Shown: positions 8,741 to 17,391 of the stretch, one piece after another
How the letters are laid out: every line of letters begins with the position of its first letter
How positions within the stretch are numbered: position 1 is the stretch's first letter
NCBI RefSeq assembly: GCF_003351045.1
Contig: NZ_QQZY01000002.1
Span: forward strand, 186,001-250,000
Length of the DNA: 64,000 bases
Source: Gaiella occulta
GTDB taxonomy: Bacteria > Actinomycetota > Thermoleophilia > Gaiellales > Gaiellaceae
Direction of reading: 5' to 3'
Notes under the pieces: model-generated
What the model saw: only the letters and a program-made list of their open reading frames with translations
The model's database searches: none
Told to the model about the DNA's origin: nothing
Position numbers and translations under genes: made by a program

Positions 8741-8901
8741 TGCGGCGTCTCGCACCATTGCAGCGGAAAGCCTTGTTGCGAGACGCCGCACTCGATGCTC
8801 GCTGCGTGTCGCCCGGCTGCTGCGCAGCCGGGCGACACGATCCTGAAGGGGCGCGCTTCGCGCGCCCGTTTCGGGTCGAACGTCTGGAGACGGCGCACGA
8901 G
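8739..8901 (+). repeat. Palindromic MITE-like element, copy B
   Basis: About 90% identical to the element at 5142-5302 but in opposite chromosomal orientation. The left border is intact (CTAG followed by TGCGGCGTCTCGCACC, overlapping the pnp stop codon). The right border is degenerate (GAGACGGCGCAC then GAG instead of CTAG). The three hairpins are conserved. In the central stem the outer pair is G-C here and A-T in copy A, a compensatory change. It lies between pnp and the M16 peptidase gene and could act as the pnp 3'-end or terminator structure. Confidence 0.85.
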
Positions 8902-9026
8902 GCGCGCGGCCCGCTCGCAGCCGGCGGCAGCGGGGAGGGGCGGCGCACGCCGCCCCTCCCCCCGTCGTACGCCCGCCGAGGCGTCGCCGCACGCCCGCAG
9001 CGGCATGGGCTGATGCGCGGCGCCGC

Positions 9027-9032
9027 TACGAT
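9027..9032 (+). promoter_or_regulatory. Leaderless -10 of the M16 peptidase gene
   Basis: TACGAT, 7 bases before ATG 9040, is one of the clearest examples of the window-wide -10/start-codon spacing; no Shine-Dalgarno sequence is present. It sits about 130 bases downstream of repeat copy B. Confidence 0.6.
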
Positions 9033-9039
9033 CGCGCGA

Positions 9040-10323
9040 ATGGACGATCACCGTCTCACGACGCTGCCGGGAGGCGAGCGTGTCGTCAGCGAGCGTATCG
9101 ACGGCGTCCGCTCCGCGGCCCTCGGCCTCTTCATCGGCGCCGGCTCGCGCGACGAGCCCCCGGCGAAGGCCGGCGTCTCCCACTTCATCGAGCATCTCCT
9201 GTTCAAGGGCACGGCGCGCTACGACGCCGTCCAGATCGCGGAGCTGTTCGACGCGATGGGCGGAGAGCTCAACGCGGCCACCTCGCGCGAGACGACGGTC
9301 GTCTACACACGGGTGCCGGACGACCATGTCGACGTCGCGCTCGACGTGATGACGGACATGGTGTTCGCGCCGACGTTCGCCGATCTCGACTGCGAGCGCG
9401 AGGTCGTGCTCGAGGAGATCGCCATGGTCGAGGACAACCCGCAGGAGCTCGTCCACGACCTCGCCGCCGAGGCCGTGTTCGGCGGGCACCCGCTCGGACG
9501 GCCGGTGATCGGTCGCGCGGACGTGATCTCGACGGTCTCGAAGCGCTCGCTGCGCGCGTACCATCGTGCCGCGTACGTGGGTGCCAACGTCGTCCTCGCC
9601 GCGGCGGGCAACGTCGACCACGACCGTATCGGGGCGGCGCTGGCGGAGCGCGGCGGCGTGCCCGGCGCGACGCTCGGGCGCGTGCGCAAGCCCGCGCGCG
9701 CGGCGCCGCCCCCGACGCTGCGCTTCCGCCGCAAGAACACGGAGCAGTACCACGTCTGCCTCGCCGCCCCGGGGCTGCGGCGCGACGATCCCCGCCGCTA
9801 CGCGGCGGGACTGCTCGACGCGATCCTCGGAGGATCGGCCTCCTCGCGGCTGTTCCAGGAGATCCGGGAGAAGCGCGGCATGGCGTACTCGATCTACTCG
9901 TACGCGTCCCGGTACGTCGACACGGGCCAGGTGGGGATCTACGTCGGCACGCGCGAGGAGAACCTGAGAGCATGCCTCGAGGTGATCGCAGACGAGCTGC
10001 GGGACATCGGGGCGGGGAACATCCGGCCCGGCGAGCTCGAGCGCGCAAAGGAGAACATGAAGGGACGCATGCTGCTCTCGCTCGAGTCGACGTCGGCGCG
10101 CATGTCGCGCCTCGGCAAGGCCGTCGTGACCGGCACCGAGATCGTCTCGGTGGAGGAGAGCGAGCGACGCATCGACGCGGTCACCCCCGAGGACGTGGCG
10201 GCGCTCGCGCGCGACGTCTATGCGCCCGAACGCCTCTCGGCCGCGGGCATCGGCCCGAGCGCGAGGCGCTTCGAGGCCGCCGTCAAGCTGCTCAACCCGG
10301 CGGCTGCCGCCCGCGCCGCATGA
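9040..10323 (+). CDS. M16 family zinc peptidase (mitochondrial-processing-peptidase-like)
   Basis: A 427-residue one-chain M16B metallopeptidase. The inverted zinc motif HFIEH is at residues 48-52, with the distal glutamate in the EREVVLEEIAMVED segment near residues 120-130. The second M16 half carries the R/Y-type substrate residues in REKRGMAYSIYSY. Such genes (PepR/YmxG type) commonly follow pnp in actinobacteria and firmicutes. The start ATG 9040 is picked from the leaderless -10 (TACGAT) 7 bases upstream; the open frame extending back to about 7846 is read-through in pnp antiframe. It ends in an ATGA overlap with dapB. Confidence 0.93.
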   Translation: MDDHRLTTLPGGERVVSERIDGVRSAALGLFIGAGSRDEPPAKAGVSHFIEHLLFKGTARYDAVQIAELFDAMGGELNAATSRETTVVYTRVPDDHVDVALDVMTDMVFAPTFADLDCEREVVLEEIAMVEDNPQELVHDLAAEAVFGGHPLGRPVIGRADVISTVSKRSLRAYHRAAYVGANVVLAAAGNVDHDRIGAALAERGGVPGATLGRVRKPARAAPPPTLRFRRKNTEQYHVCLAAPGLRRDDPRRYAAGLLDAILGGSASSRLFQEIREKRGMAYSIYSYASRYVDTGQVGIYVGTREENLRACLEVIADELRDIGAGNIRPGELERAKENMKGRMLLSLESTSARMSRLGKAVVTGTEIVSVEESERRIDAVTPEDVAALARDVYAPERLSAAGIGPSARRFEAAVKLLNPAAAARAA

Positions 10324-10958
10324 ACGTGCTGCTGTTCGGGCGCGACGGCAAGGTGGGCTCCGTGCTGATGGAGGCGCTGCGCCGCGCCGGCCACGCCGTG
10401 ACGGGCGTCGAGGCCGGCGACGCCGTCGACCCGGGCGGGCACGACGCCGCCGTCGACTTCACCGCGCCCGCGGCGGTGCTCGCGAACGCGACGCTGGCGC
10501 TCACGGCCGGCGTGCCCTGCGTGATCGGCACCACGGGCCTCGGCGACGACGGCCTCGCCGAGCTCGACGCGCTCGCGCGCTCGCGGGCCACGGCGTGCTT
10601 CATCGCACCGAACTTCGCGCTCGGGGCGGTGCTGATGATGCGCTTCGCCGCCGAGGCGGCCCGCTCGTTCCCGCGTGCCGAGATCGTCGAGCTGCACGCG
10701 GATACCAAGCTCGACGCGCCCTCGGGAACGGCGAAGGCCACCGCCGCGAAGATGGGCGGCAGCGTCCCGATCCACTCGGTGCGGCTGCCGGGCCTCGTCG
10801 CCCACCAGGAGGTGATCCTCGGCGGGCCGGGGGAGATCCTCACGATCCGGCACGACACGACCTCTCGCGAGGCATTCGCGCCGGGCGTGCTGCTCGCGCT
10901 CGAGCGCGTGCGCGGCCTGCCCCCCGGCGTGACCGTCGGCCTCGAGTCCCTTCTCTGA
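10320..10958 (+). CDS. dapB: 4-hydroxy-tetrahydrodipicolinate reductase, short form
   Basis: A 212-residue DapB, which reduces hydroxytetrahydrodipicolinate with NAD(P)H in lysine/DAP synthesis. Motifs: nucleotide-binding GRDGKVG (8-14), IGTTG, APNFALGA and the catalytic ELHADTKLDAPSGTA (about 123-137). The catalytic His and the Lys of the HxxxK pair are kept, but the second His of the usual HH is Ala. It is shorter than the typical 245-270 residues because the segment after the dinucleotide-binding loop is condensed, as in other compact DapBs. ATGA overlap with the M16 gene indicates coupling; dapA follows 113 bases later. Confidence 0.93.
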   Translation: MNVLLFGRDGKVGSVLMEALRRAGHAVTGVEAGDAVDPGGHDAAVDFTAPAAVLANATLALTAGVPCVIGTTGLGDDGLAELDALARSRATACFIAPNFALGAVLMMRFAAEAARSFPRAEIVELHADTKLDAPSGTAKATAAKMGGSVPIHSVRLPGLVAHQEVILGGPGEILTIRHDTTSREAFAPGVLLALERVRGLPPGVTVGLESLL

Positions 10959-11071
10959 GCCTGGATCCGCCGAGGGGCGTGAGCGCCGGGGCGCGTCGGG
11001 ACGTCTCGGGGGCGTCCACGCGCCGGAGCGCAGGCCGCCCCGGGCAGCCGGCGCAGGGATACAATCAGCGC

Positions 11072-11953
11072 GTGCTGGGCGAAGTCCTGACCGCCGTCGT
11101 CACGCCCTTCGCGGCAGACGGCTCCGTCGACCTCGGCCGCTTCCGCGCGCTGCTACGCCATCTCGTCGCGAACGGCTCCGACGGCGTCGTCGTCACCGGC
11201 ACCACGGGCGAGAGCCCGACGCTCGCCGACGGCGAGCGCTTCGCGCTGTACGAGGCCGCCGTCGACGAGCTCGGCGGCGCCCACACCGTGATCGCGGGCA
11301 CGGGCACCTATGCGACGGCCCACTCGGTGCACCTCACCGAGCGGGCGCACGCGATCGGCGTCGACGGCTTCCTCGTCGTCACGCCCTACTACAACAAGCC
11401 GCCCCAGCGGGGCATCGTCGCGCACGTCGAGGCGATCGCTGCCGTCAGCGACCGGCCGGTCGTCTTCTACGACATCCCGAGTCGCGTCGTCGTCGACGCC
11501 GAGCCGGCCACGATCGAGGCGCTCGCGGGCATCGAGAACGTGCGCGCGGTGAAGCAGGCGAAGCCGTCGCTCGCGGCCGCGCGCGCCGTCGTCGCGTGCG
11601 GCCTCGATCTGTACGCCGGCGACGACGATCTCCTCCTCCCGTTCCTCGAGGTCGGGGGCGTCGGCGGCATCTGCGTGCACACCCACGTCGTCGGACCGCG
11701 GGTGCAGGAGATGGTGCGCCGCTTCCGCGACGGCGACCGCGACGGCGCCCGCGCGCTCGACGAGGAGCTGCGTCCCGCGATCGAGCTGCTGCGCGTGCAG
11801 ACGAACCCGATCGCGATCAAGTGCGCCCTCAACCTGCTCGGCCACGAGGTCGGCGGCCTGCGCCTACCGCTCGTGGAGGCGACGCCGGAGGAGGAGGACG
11901 CCGTGCGCGGCTGCCTCGAGCGCCTCGGGCTGCTGCAGCGCGCCGCCGCCTGA
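11072..11953 (+). CDS. dapA: 4-hydroxy-tetrahydrodipicolinate synthase
   Basis: A 293-residue class I aldolase-type DapA that condenses pyruvate with aspartate semialdehyde. Key residues lie at canonical positions: TGTTGESPTL near 43-52, Tyr133 in VVFYDIPSR and Schiff-base Lys161 in RAVKQAKPS. The GTG start at 11072 is supported by a TACAAT -10 at 11060-11065, six bases upstream, so the message should be leaderless. It has its own promoter although dapB is just upstream. The longer open frame in this region overlaps dapB and is not real. Confidence 0.96.
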   Translation: MLGEVLTAVVTPFAADGSVDLGRFRALLRHLVANGSDGVVVTGTTGESPTLADGERFALYEAAVDELGGAHTVIAGTGTYATAHSVHLTERAHAIGVDGFLVVTPYYNKPPQRGIVAHVEAIAAVSDRPVVFYDIPSRVVVDAEPATIEALAGIENVRAVKQAKPSLAAARAVVACGLDLYAGDDDLLLPFLEVGGVGGICVHTHVVGPRVQEMVRRFRDGDRDGARALDEELRPAIELLRVQTNPIAIKCALNLLGHEVGGLRLPLVEATPEEEDAVRGCLERLGLLQRAAA

Positions 11954-12028
11954 GCGCGGCCGTGCGCGCGGGAGGAGCGGCCGCGCGGCCGCTCGTGTGA
12001 TCGGCACGCGCCCGTACACTGCGCCTCG

Positions 12029-13678
12029 ATGAGCGACGCACTCCGCATCATCCCGCTCGGCGGGCTCGGCGAGGTCGGCAAGAACATGACCGTCTACGAG
12101 ATCGGCGACGACCGCATCCTCGTCGACGCCGGCCTGGCGTTCCCGCGCGACGAGCACCTCGGCGTCGACCTCGTGCTCCCCGACTTCTCCTACCTCGCGG
12201 ACCGCCCGCTGCTCGCGATCGTGCTGACGCACGGGCACGAGGACCACGTGGGCGCGCTGCCCTACGTGCTGCGCGAGATCGAGGTCGGCGAGGTGATCGC
12301 GACGCGCCTCACGCTCGCGATGATCACGTCGAAGCTCGACGAGCACAAGCTCGCAGCGGCGACGACCCTGCGCGAGGTGCGGCCCGAGGACGGCGCCGTC
12401 GAGGTCGGGCCGTTCCGGATGGAGTTCGTGCGCATGGCGCATTCGATCCCGGACGCGATGGCGATCCTGTTCGAGACATCCGCGGGCCGCGTGCTCCACA
12501 CGGGTGACTGGAAGCTCGACCACACACCCGTGGACGGGCTCAAGACCGACGTCGGCAAGCTCGCGGAGATCGGCAACCGCGGGGTCGACCTGATGCTGGC
12601 GGACTCGACGAACGCCGAGCGCCCCGGCATGACCGGTTCCGAGCGACTCGTCGGCGAGGCGTTCCGGCACATCATCCCGGCGCGGAGGGGGCGCATCCTC
12701 GTCGCCTCGTTCGCCTCCAACATCCACCGCATGCAGCAGGCCGCCGAGGTCGCGATCGCCAACGGCCGCAAGGTCGCGCTCGTGGGCCGCTCGATGCGCA
12801 AGAACATGAGCATCGCGCGTAGCCTCGGCTACGTCGGCCTCCCCGACGATGCGCTCGTCTCGCCGAAGGAGGCGATGTCGCTCCCGCCGGATCGCGTGCT
12901 CGTGCTCTGCACCGGCAGCCAGGGGGAGCCGATGTCCGCGCTCACGCGGATCGCCTACGGCGACCACCCCAACGTGACGGTCGCGCGCGGCGACACCGTG
13001 ATCATCTCGGCCAAGCCGGTGCCGGGCAACGAGCTCCGTGTGCACGACTCGATCAACCGGCTGACGCGGGCCGGCGCAGAGGTGCTGCACGAGGAGGTCG
13101 CGCTCGTCCACGTCTCCGGGCACGCCTGCTCGGAGGAGATGCGGGCGCTGCTCTCGCTCGTGCGCCCGAAGGCGTTGATGCCGATCCACGGCGAGTACCG
13201 CATGCTCGCCGCGCACGCGCGGCTGGGCCGTGAGGCCGGCATTCCCGCGGCGGGGATCGTGATCGCCGAGAACGGCTCGGTCGTGGAGCTGACGCCGCGC
13301 GGGGTCGAGATCGTCGACCGCATCGAGGCCGGCGTCACCTTCGTGGACGGGCTCGGCGTCGGGGACGTGCAGGACGTCGCGCTGCGCGACCGGCGCCGGC
13401 TCTCGGAGGACGGCGTGCTCATCGTCGTCACCACGGTCGCCCTCTCCGACGGGGGCGAGATCGCCCCGCCGGAGCTGATCGCCCGCGGCTTCGCCGAGGA
13501 CGACGCGCTGCTCGACGACCTGCGCGACGAGGCCGACCGCGTCGCGCTCGAGCTGTCGGCAGACGGCATCACGGAGGTCAAGCTGCTGCAGGAGCACATG
13601 CACGACGCAATCGGACGGCTCGTGTACGACCGTACGCGGCGGCGCCCGATGATCCTGCCAGTCGTGATCGAGGTTTGA
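12029..13678 (+). CDS. rnj: Ribonuclease J
   Basis: A 549-residue beta-CASP metallo-beta-lactamase RNase with 5'-3' exo- and endoribonuclease activity. The zinc motif HGHEDH is at residues 68-73. Other conserved parts are GGLGEVGKNM at the N-terminus, HTGDWKLD, the beta-CASP block MADSTNAERPG-like (here LADSTNAERPGMTGSE) and SGHACSEEM. A TACACT -10 sits 8 bases before ATG 12029. Adjacent dapA-rnj is a frequent actinobacterial arrangement. With pnp and rny in the same window, most of the RNA-decay machinery is represented. Confidence 0.96.
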   Translation: MSDALRIIPLGGLGEVGKNMTVYEIGDDRILVDAGLAFPRDEHLGVDLVLPDFSYLADRPLLAIVLTHGHEDHVGALPYVLREIEVGEVIATRLTLAMITSKLDEHKLAAATTLREVRPEDGAVEVGPFRMEFVRMAHSIPDAMAILFETSAGRVLHTGDWKLDHTPVDGLKTDVGKLAEIGNRGVDLMLADSTNAERPGMTGSERLVGEAFRHIIPARRGRILVASFASNIHRMQQAAEVAIANGRKVALVGRSMRKNMSIARSLGYVGLPDDALVSPKEAMSLPPDRVLVLCTGSQGEPMSALTRIAYGDHPNVTVARGDTVIISAKPVPGNELRVHDSINRLTRAGAEVLHEEVALVHVSGHACSEEMRALLSLVRPKALMPIHGEYRMLAAHARLGREAGIPAAGIVIAENGSVVELTPRGVEIVDRIEAGVTFVDGLGVGDVQDVALRDRRRLSEDGVLIVVTTVALSDGGEIAPPELIARGFAEDDALLDDLRDEADRVALELSADGITEVKLLQEHMHDAIGRLVYDRTRRRPMILPVVIEV

Positions 13679-13688
13679 CGGAGACCCG

Positions 13689-14240
13689 ATGGCGCCGCAG
13701 TCGCTACCGGGGTGGTCGGACGTGCTGCGCGCGCACGCGGCGACCGACCTCAGCGCGCGGAGGGTGACGGCCCAGCTGCGCGCCTGCGAAGCATCGGCGC
13801 TCGCCTTCTGCCGGCTGCTCGAGCGCTGGCACCGCGGCGACGCGCACCCGGCGACGGCGGGCCAGCGCGAGGCGGCGCTGCGACACGCCGCAGACAGGGT
13901 GGAGACGGCGATCGCCGGCCTCGAAGGACCGCTGTCGCAGTACCTGCTCGAGCTCGAGCCGGAGCGCGCCGAGGGGCGCTCCTGGTACCTCGGGCCAGGC
14001 GCCGGTGAGCTCGTCGAATGGCAGCCGGTGCTCGACCGCGCCGGGGTGCGCGCAAGCGCGAATCGCGTCGCCGCCGTCTACCTCGAGCTCGCGATGCTCG
14101 TGCGCGCCCTCGAGGGCCTCGCCGACGCGGCCCGCATCGACAGCGCGCCCGACCGCTCGTCGCTGTGGGCGGGCCTGTTCGACCTGCGCGACACGCTGCT
14201 CGGCTCGACCGTCGACGATCTGCGCGCGCTCGCCGCCTGA
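13689..14240 (+). CDS. Hypothetical alpha-helical protein
   Basis: A 183-residue protein I do not recognise. It is Ala/Leu/Arg-rich and predicted helical, without signal peptide or membrane segment. It carries one notable aromatic patch (GRSWYLGPGAGELVEWQP) around residues 98-115. It starts 10 bases after the rnj stop with a GGAGA just upstream of ATG 13689, so it is probably co-transcribed with rnj. The open frame has the same strong G/C third-position bias as its neighbours, which supports it being coding. No function is proposed. Confidence 0.65.
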   Translation: MAPQSLPGWSDVLRAHAATDLSARRVTAQLRACEASALAFCRLLERWHRGDAHPATAGQREAALRHAADRVETAIAGLEGPLSQYLLELEPERAEGRSWYLGPGAGELVEWQPVLDRAGVRASANRVAAVYLELAMLVRALEGLADAARIDSAPDRSSLWAGLFDLRDTLLGSTVDDLRALAA

Positions 14241-14269
14241 TGCCGGCGGCGCGTCCGTAGGCTGTCGCC

Positions 14270-15088
14270 GTGCCCGCGCCCCGGATCACCGTCGTCGGCT
14301 CTGTCAACCTCGATCTCGTCGCCCGCTGCGAGGTGCTGCCGCGCCCCGGGGAGACGGTCGCGGGCGCGACATTCGAGCGCATTCCCGGCGGCAAGGGAGC
14401 AAACCAGGCCGTCGCCTGCGCCCGCCTCGGCGCCGAGGTGCGCCTGGTCGCCGCCGTCGGCCGCGACCCGTTCGCGGACGAGGCGCTCGCGGGCCTGCGC
14501 GGGGCCGGCGTCGAGCTCGACCTGCAGCTCGTCGACCTGCCGACCGGGGTGGCGCTGGTCACCGTCGACGCGGCGGGCGAGACGACGATCACCGTCGCGC
14601 CCGGCGCGAACGCGGCTCTCGCCGGCTTCGAGCTGCCCCCGTCCGACGCGGTGCTCTGCCAGCAGGAGATCCCCGACGCGGCGGTGATCTCGGCGTGGGA
14701 GCAGGCGGGAGGGTTGTTCTGCCTCAACGCGGCGCCGGCACGGCGTATCGGCGTCGACCCGGATCTCGCAGTCGTCAACCGCTTCGAGCTGGAGTCGCTC
14801 GCGCGTGCCGACGGCCTCGTCGCGCTCACGCTCGGCGCCGAGGGCGCCGTGCTGCTCGAGGACGGGGAGGAGGTCGCCCGCGCCGTGCCGCCCGCGGTCG
14901 AGGCCGTGGACGGGACAGCGGCGGGCGACGCCTTCACCGCCTGCCTGCTCGTCTCGCTGCTCGAGGGCCGCTCGCGCGAGGAGGCGCTGCGGCGCGCATG
15001 CGCGGCAGGAGCGTTTGCGGCCTCGCGCTTCGGCGCGCAGCCGTCGCTGCCGACGGCCGCGGAGGTCGACGCGCTCCTCGGCTCGTGA
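14270..15088 (+). CDS. rbsK: PfkB-family sugar kinase (ribokinase-like)
   Basis: A 272-residue PfkB carbohydrate kinase. The first signature is VGSVNLDLV plus GGKGANQAVACARLG (about 40-55); the second is DGTAAGDAFTACL (about 214-226), with the catalytic Asp in GDAF. The usual DTxGAGD is DGTAAGD, so the first anion-hole Gly is Ala. Ribokinase is the best guess because of the two-glycine GGKGANQ motif and the nucleoside hydrolase gene next door, which would release ribose. A TAGGCT -10 lies six bases before GTG 14270. The substrate is inferred, not shown. Confidence 0.82.
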   Translation: MPAPRITVVGSVNLDLVARCEVLPRPGETVAGATFERIPGGKGANQAVACARLGAEVRLVAAVGRDPFADEALAGLRGAGVELDLQLVDLPTGVALVTVDAAGETTITVAPGANAALAGFELPPSDAVLCQQEIPDAAVISAWEQAGGLFCLNAAPARRIGVDPDLAVVNRFELESLARADGLVALTLGAEGAVLLEDGEEVARAVPPAVEAVDGTAAGDAFTACLLVSLLEGRSREEALRRACAAGAFAASRFGAQPSLPTAAEVDALLGS

Positions 15089-15131
15089 CAGGCTGTCACG
15101 AGCCCGCCGACGCGACCGGGATAATGGCGAC

Positions 15132-16061
15132 GTGAACCGACGCACGCCGATCATCCTCGACTGCGATCCCGGCCACGACGACGCGATCGCGCTGCTGCTC
15201 GCGCTCGCGAGCCCCGAGCTCGACCTGCTCGGCGTCACCACCGTGCACGGAAACCAGACGCTCGAGAAGACGACGGCGAACGCGCTGCGCGTGCTCGACC
15301 TCGCCGGGCGCGAGGACGTCCCGGTCGCGGCCGGCGCCGACCGCCCACTCGTGCGCGAGCTGACGGTCGCCGCGCACGTCCACGGCGACAGCGGCCTCGA
15401 CGGGCCCTCGCTGCCGCCGCCGGGCCGCGGGCCGGCCGCCGGGCATGCCGTCGACTTCATGGCGCGCCGGATCGCCGAGAGCCCCGCTCCGGTGACGCTC
15501 GTTCCCACCGGCCCGCTCACGAACGTCGCGCTGCTGCTCGAGCGCACGGGCGGCGCCAACATCGAGCGCATCGTGCTCATGGGCGGCGCCGTCGCCGAGG
15601 GAAACATGACGCCGGCGGCCGAGTTCAACATCTGGGCCGATCCCGAGGCGGCGGACAGGGTGTTCCACGCGGGGCTCGACGTGACGATGGTCGGCCTCGA
15701 CGTCACCCACCGTGCCGTCACGACGCCCGCGTTGCAGGAGCGCCTGCGCGCCACCGGGACGATCGGGGCGTTCGTCGCCGATCTCGTCGACTTCTTCGCC
15801 GTCTACCACCGCGAGACGTACGGGTGGGACGGAGCCCCCATCCACGACGCCGTCGCCGTCGCGTGCGTCCTGCAGCCGAGCCTCGTCACGACCGTCGAGC
15901 GCAACGTCGAGATCGAGCTCGACTCCGACCTCTGCCGCGGCCGCACGGTCGTCGACCTCTGGAATCGCAGCGGGCGCGCGCCGAACGCCCATGTCGGCGT
16001 CGATCTCGACAGCGACGGCTTCTTCGACCTCCTCGTCGAGCGCATCGCGCGGCTCGGGTAG
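15132..16061 (+). CDS. Inosine-uridine-preferring nucleoside hydrolase
   Basis: A 309-residue IU-type nucleoside hydrolase that splits ribonucleosides to base and ribose. The N-terminal calcium cluster DCDPGHDDAIAL (residues 10-21), the LVPTGPLTNVALLL and LMGGA motifs, AEFNIWADPEAA, and the late HDAVAVA motif are all intact. GTG 15132 is preceded at six bases by GATAAT. It sits directly after the ribokinase-like gene, so the pair can channel nucleosides into ribose-5-phosphate. The BMP-type nucleoside importer at 23-28 kb could supply the substrate. Confidence 0.93.
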   Translation: MNRRTPIILDCDPGHDDAIALLLALASPELDLLGVTTVHGNQTLEKTTANALRVLDLAGREDVPVAAGADRPLVRELTVAAHVHGDSGLDGPSLPPPGRGPAAGHAVDFMARRIAESPAPVTLVPTGPLTNVALLLERTGGANIERIVLMGGAVAEGNMTPAAEFNIWADPEAADRVFHAGLDVTMVGLDVTHRAVTTPALQERLRATGTIGAFVADLVDFFAVYHRETYGWDGAPIHDAVAVACVLQPSLVTTVERNVEIELDSDLCRGRTVVDLWNRSGRAPNAHVGVDLDSDGFFDLLVERIARLG

Positions 16062-16070
16062 GGTCGTCGG

Positions 16071-16556
16071 ATGGCCGACGTGATGGTGTTCGTCGAGGTG
16101 CCGTCCGGGTCGCGGAACAAGTACGAGCTCGATGCCGAGCTCGGCCAGATCGTGCTCGACCGGCGGCTGTTCACGTCGATGAGCTATCCCGCCGACTACG
16201 GCTTCATCGAGGGCACGCTCGGCGCCGACGGCGATCCGCTCGACGCCCTCGTGCTCGTCGGCGAGCCGACGTTCCCCGGCTGCCGCATCCGCGCCCGCGT
16301 CGTCGGCGTCTTCTACATGGAGGACGAGAAGGGGCAGGACGAGAAGATCATCTGCGTCCCCCTCAAGGACACGGCGTTCATGCGCGTGCACGACGTCCAC
16401 GACATCGCGCCGGAGTTCCGGGACGAGATCGAGCATTTCTTCCAGGTCTACAAGGATCTCGAGGAGGGAAAAACCGAGACGCGCGGGTTCGGCAACCGGG
16501 CCGACGCCGAGCTGATCATCGACGAGTCCCGCGCCCGGGCCGCCGCGCACGGCTAG
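16071..16556 (+). CDS. ppa: Inorganic pyrophosphatase, family I
   Basis: A 161-residue soluble family I PPase that hydrolyses PPi and drives biosynthetic reactions. Metal- and PPi-binding residues are seen in KYELD, YPADYGFIEGT, DGDPLDALVL and the EDEKGQDEKII segment. Length matches the short bacterial form. The -10 hexamer TAGGGT at 16059-16064 begins with the TAG stop codon of the nucleoside hydrolase and lies six bases before ATG 16071. Transcription can therefore restart exactly at the gene border. Confidence 0.97.
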   Translation: MADVMVFVEVPSGSRNKYELDAELGQIVLDRRLFTSMSYPADYGFIEGTLGADGDPLDALVLVGEPTFPGCRIRARVVGVFYMEDEKGQDEKIICVPLKDTAFMRVHDVHDIAPEFRDEIEHFFQVYKDLEEGKTETRGFGNRADAELIIDESRARAAAHG

Positions 16557-16585
16557 CGCGGCTGCCCGTCCCCGAGACAGGAACG

Positions 16586-17026
16586 ATGGACACGCCGGAC
16601 GCATCGCCGACGCACATGGTCCTGCGGCCGCGGTCGCGCCTGCGGGAGCGCCTGCTGCTCGCGATCTTCGCGGGCGGTGCGCTCGGGGCGCTCGCCCGCG
16701 CCGCGGTGGAGACGGCGTTTCCCGCGACCGGTCACGGCTGGCCGTGGGCGACGTTCGCCGTCAACATCGCAGGCGCCGGTCTGCTCGCCTACGTCGTCAC
16801 GCGGCTGCAGGAGCGGCTGCCGCCCTCGACATACCCGCGCCCGCTGCTCGGCACCGGCCTGTGCGGCGCGCTGACGACGTTCTCGACGATGCAGATCGAG
16901 GTGATCCGGCTCGTACGCGAAGGCCATGCCGCGCTCGCGGTCGCGTACCTGGCGGCCAGCGTCGCAACGGGAGCGGTCGTCGTCTTCCTCGTGAGCGCCC
17001 TCGTGCGCCGGGTGCCGGCCCGATGA
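16586..17026 (+). CDS. crcB: CrcB/Fluc fluoride channel subunit 1
   Basis: A 146-residue four-helix CrcB (Fluc) protein, a fluoride-selective channel that exports F-. The family blocks GGALGALARAAVE, WATFAVNIAGAGLLAY and GLCGALTTFSTM are present, including the pore Asn (VNIAG) and the phenylalanine-box TTFST. A 25-residue hydrophilic N-terminus precedes helix 1. ACAGGA before ATG 16586 is a weak ribosome site. It overlaps the second crcB gene by 4 bases (ATGA), so the pair probably forms a heterodimer with opposed topology. Confidence 0.92.
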   Translation: MDTPDASPTHMVLRPRSRLRERLLLAIFAGGALGALARAAVETAFPATGHGWPWATFAVNIAGAGLLAYVVTRLQERLPPSTYPRPLLGTGLCGALTTFSTMQIEVIRLVREGHAALAVAYLAASVATGAVVVFLVSALVRRVPAR

Positions 17027-17391
17027 CGACCCTGCTCGTCTGGCTCGGCGTTGCGACCCTCGGCGGCCTCGGCGCGATCCTGCGCTTCGAGCTGGACGGC
17101 TTCGTGCAGCGCCGGCTCGACAGCGAGTTCCCGTTCGGGACCCTCGCCGTCAACGGCCTCGGGTCGCTCCTGCTCGGCACGCTCGTCGGGCTGGACGTCG
17201 CCGGCAACGACCTGCTCATCGCCGGCACGGCGACGCTCGGGTCGTTCACGACCTTCTCGACGTGGATGCTGGAGGCGGAGCGCCTCGCCGAGGACGGGGA
17301 GGGCGGTCTCGCGCTCGCCGATATCGTGGGCAGCATCGCGGTGGGCATCGCAGCCGCCGCGCTGGGCTGGGCGCTGGGAGCCGCGCTGTGA
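17023..17391 (+). CDS. crcB: CrcB/Fluc fluoride channel subunit 2
   Basis: A 122-residue second Fluc subunit with the same signatures: LGGLGAILRFELD, FGTLAVNGLGSLLLG and GTATLGSFTTFSTWMLE. Paired crcB genes encode heterodimeric channels whose subunits insert in opposite directions. The start overlaps crcB1 and the stop overlaps the DUF190 gene (GTGA), giving a tightly coupled three-gene unit. No fluoride-riboswitch consensus was found in the 29 bases before crcB1. Confidence 0.92.
   Translation: MTTLLVWLGVATLGGLGAILRFELDGFVQRRLDSEFPFGTLAVNGLGSLLLGTLVGLDVAGNDLLIAGTATLGSFTTFSTWMLEAERLAEDGEGGLALADIVGSIAVGIAAAALGWALGAAL

Noticed and set aside
16557-16585. Fluoride riboswitch before crcB
   Set aside because: Only 29 bases lie between ppa and crcB1 and they lack the crcB RNA consensus.
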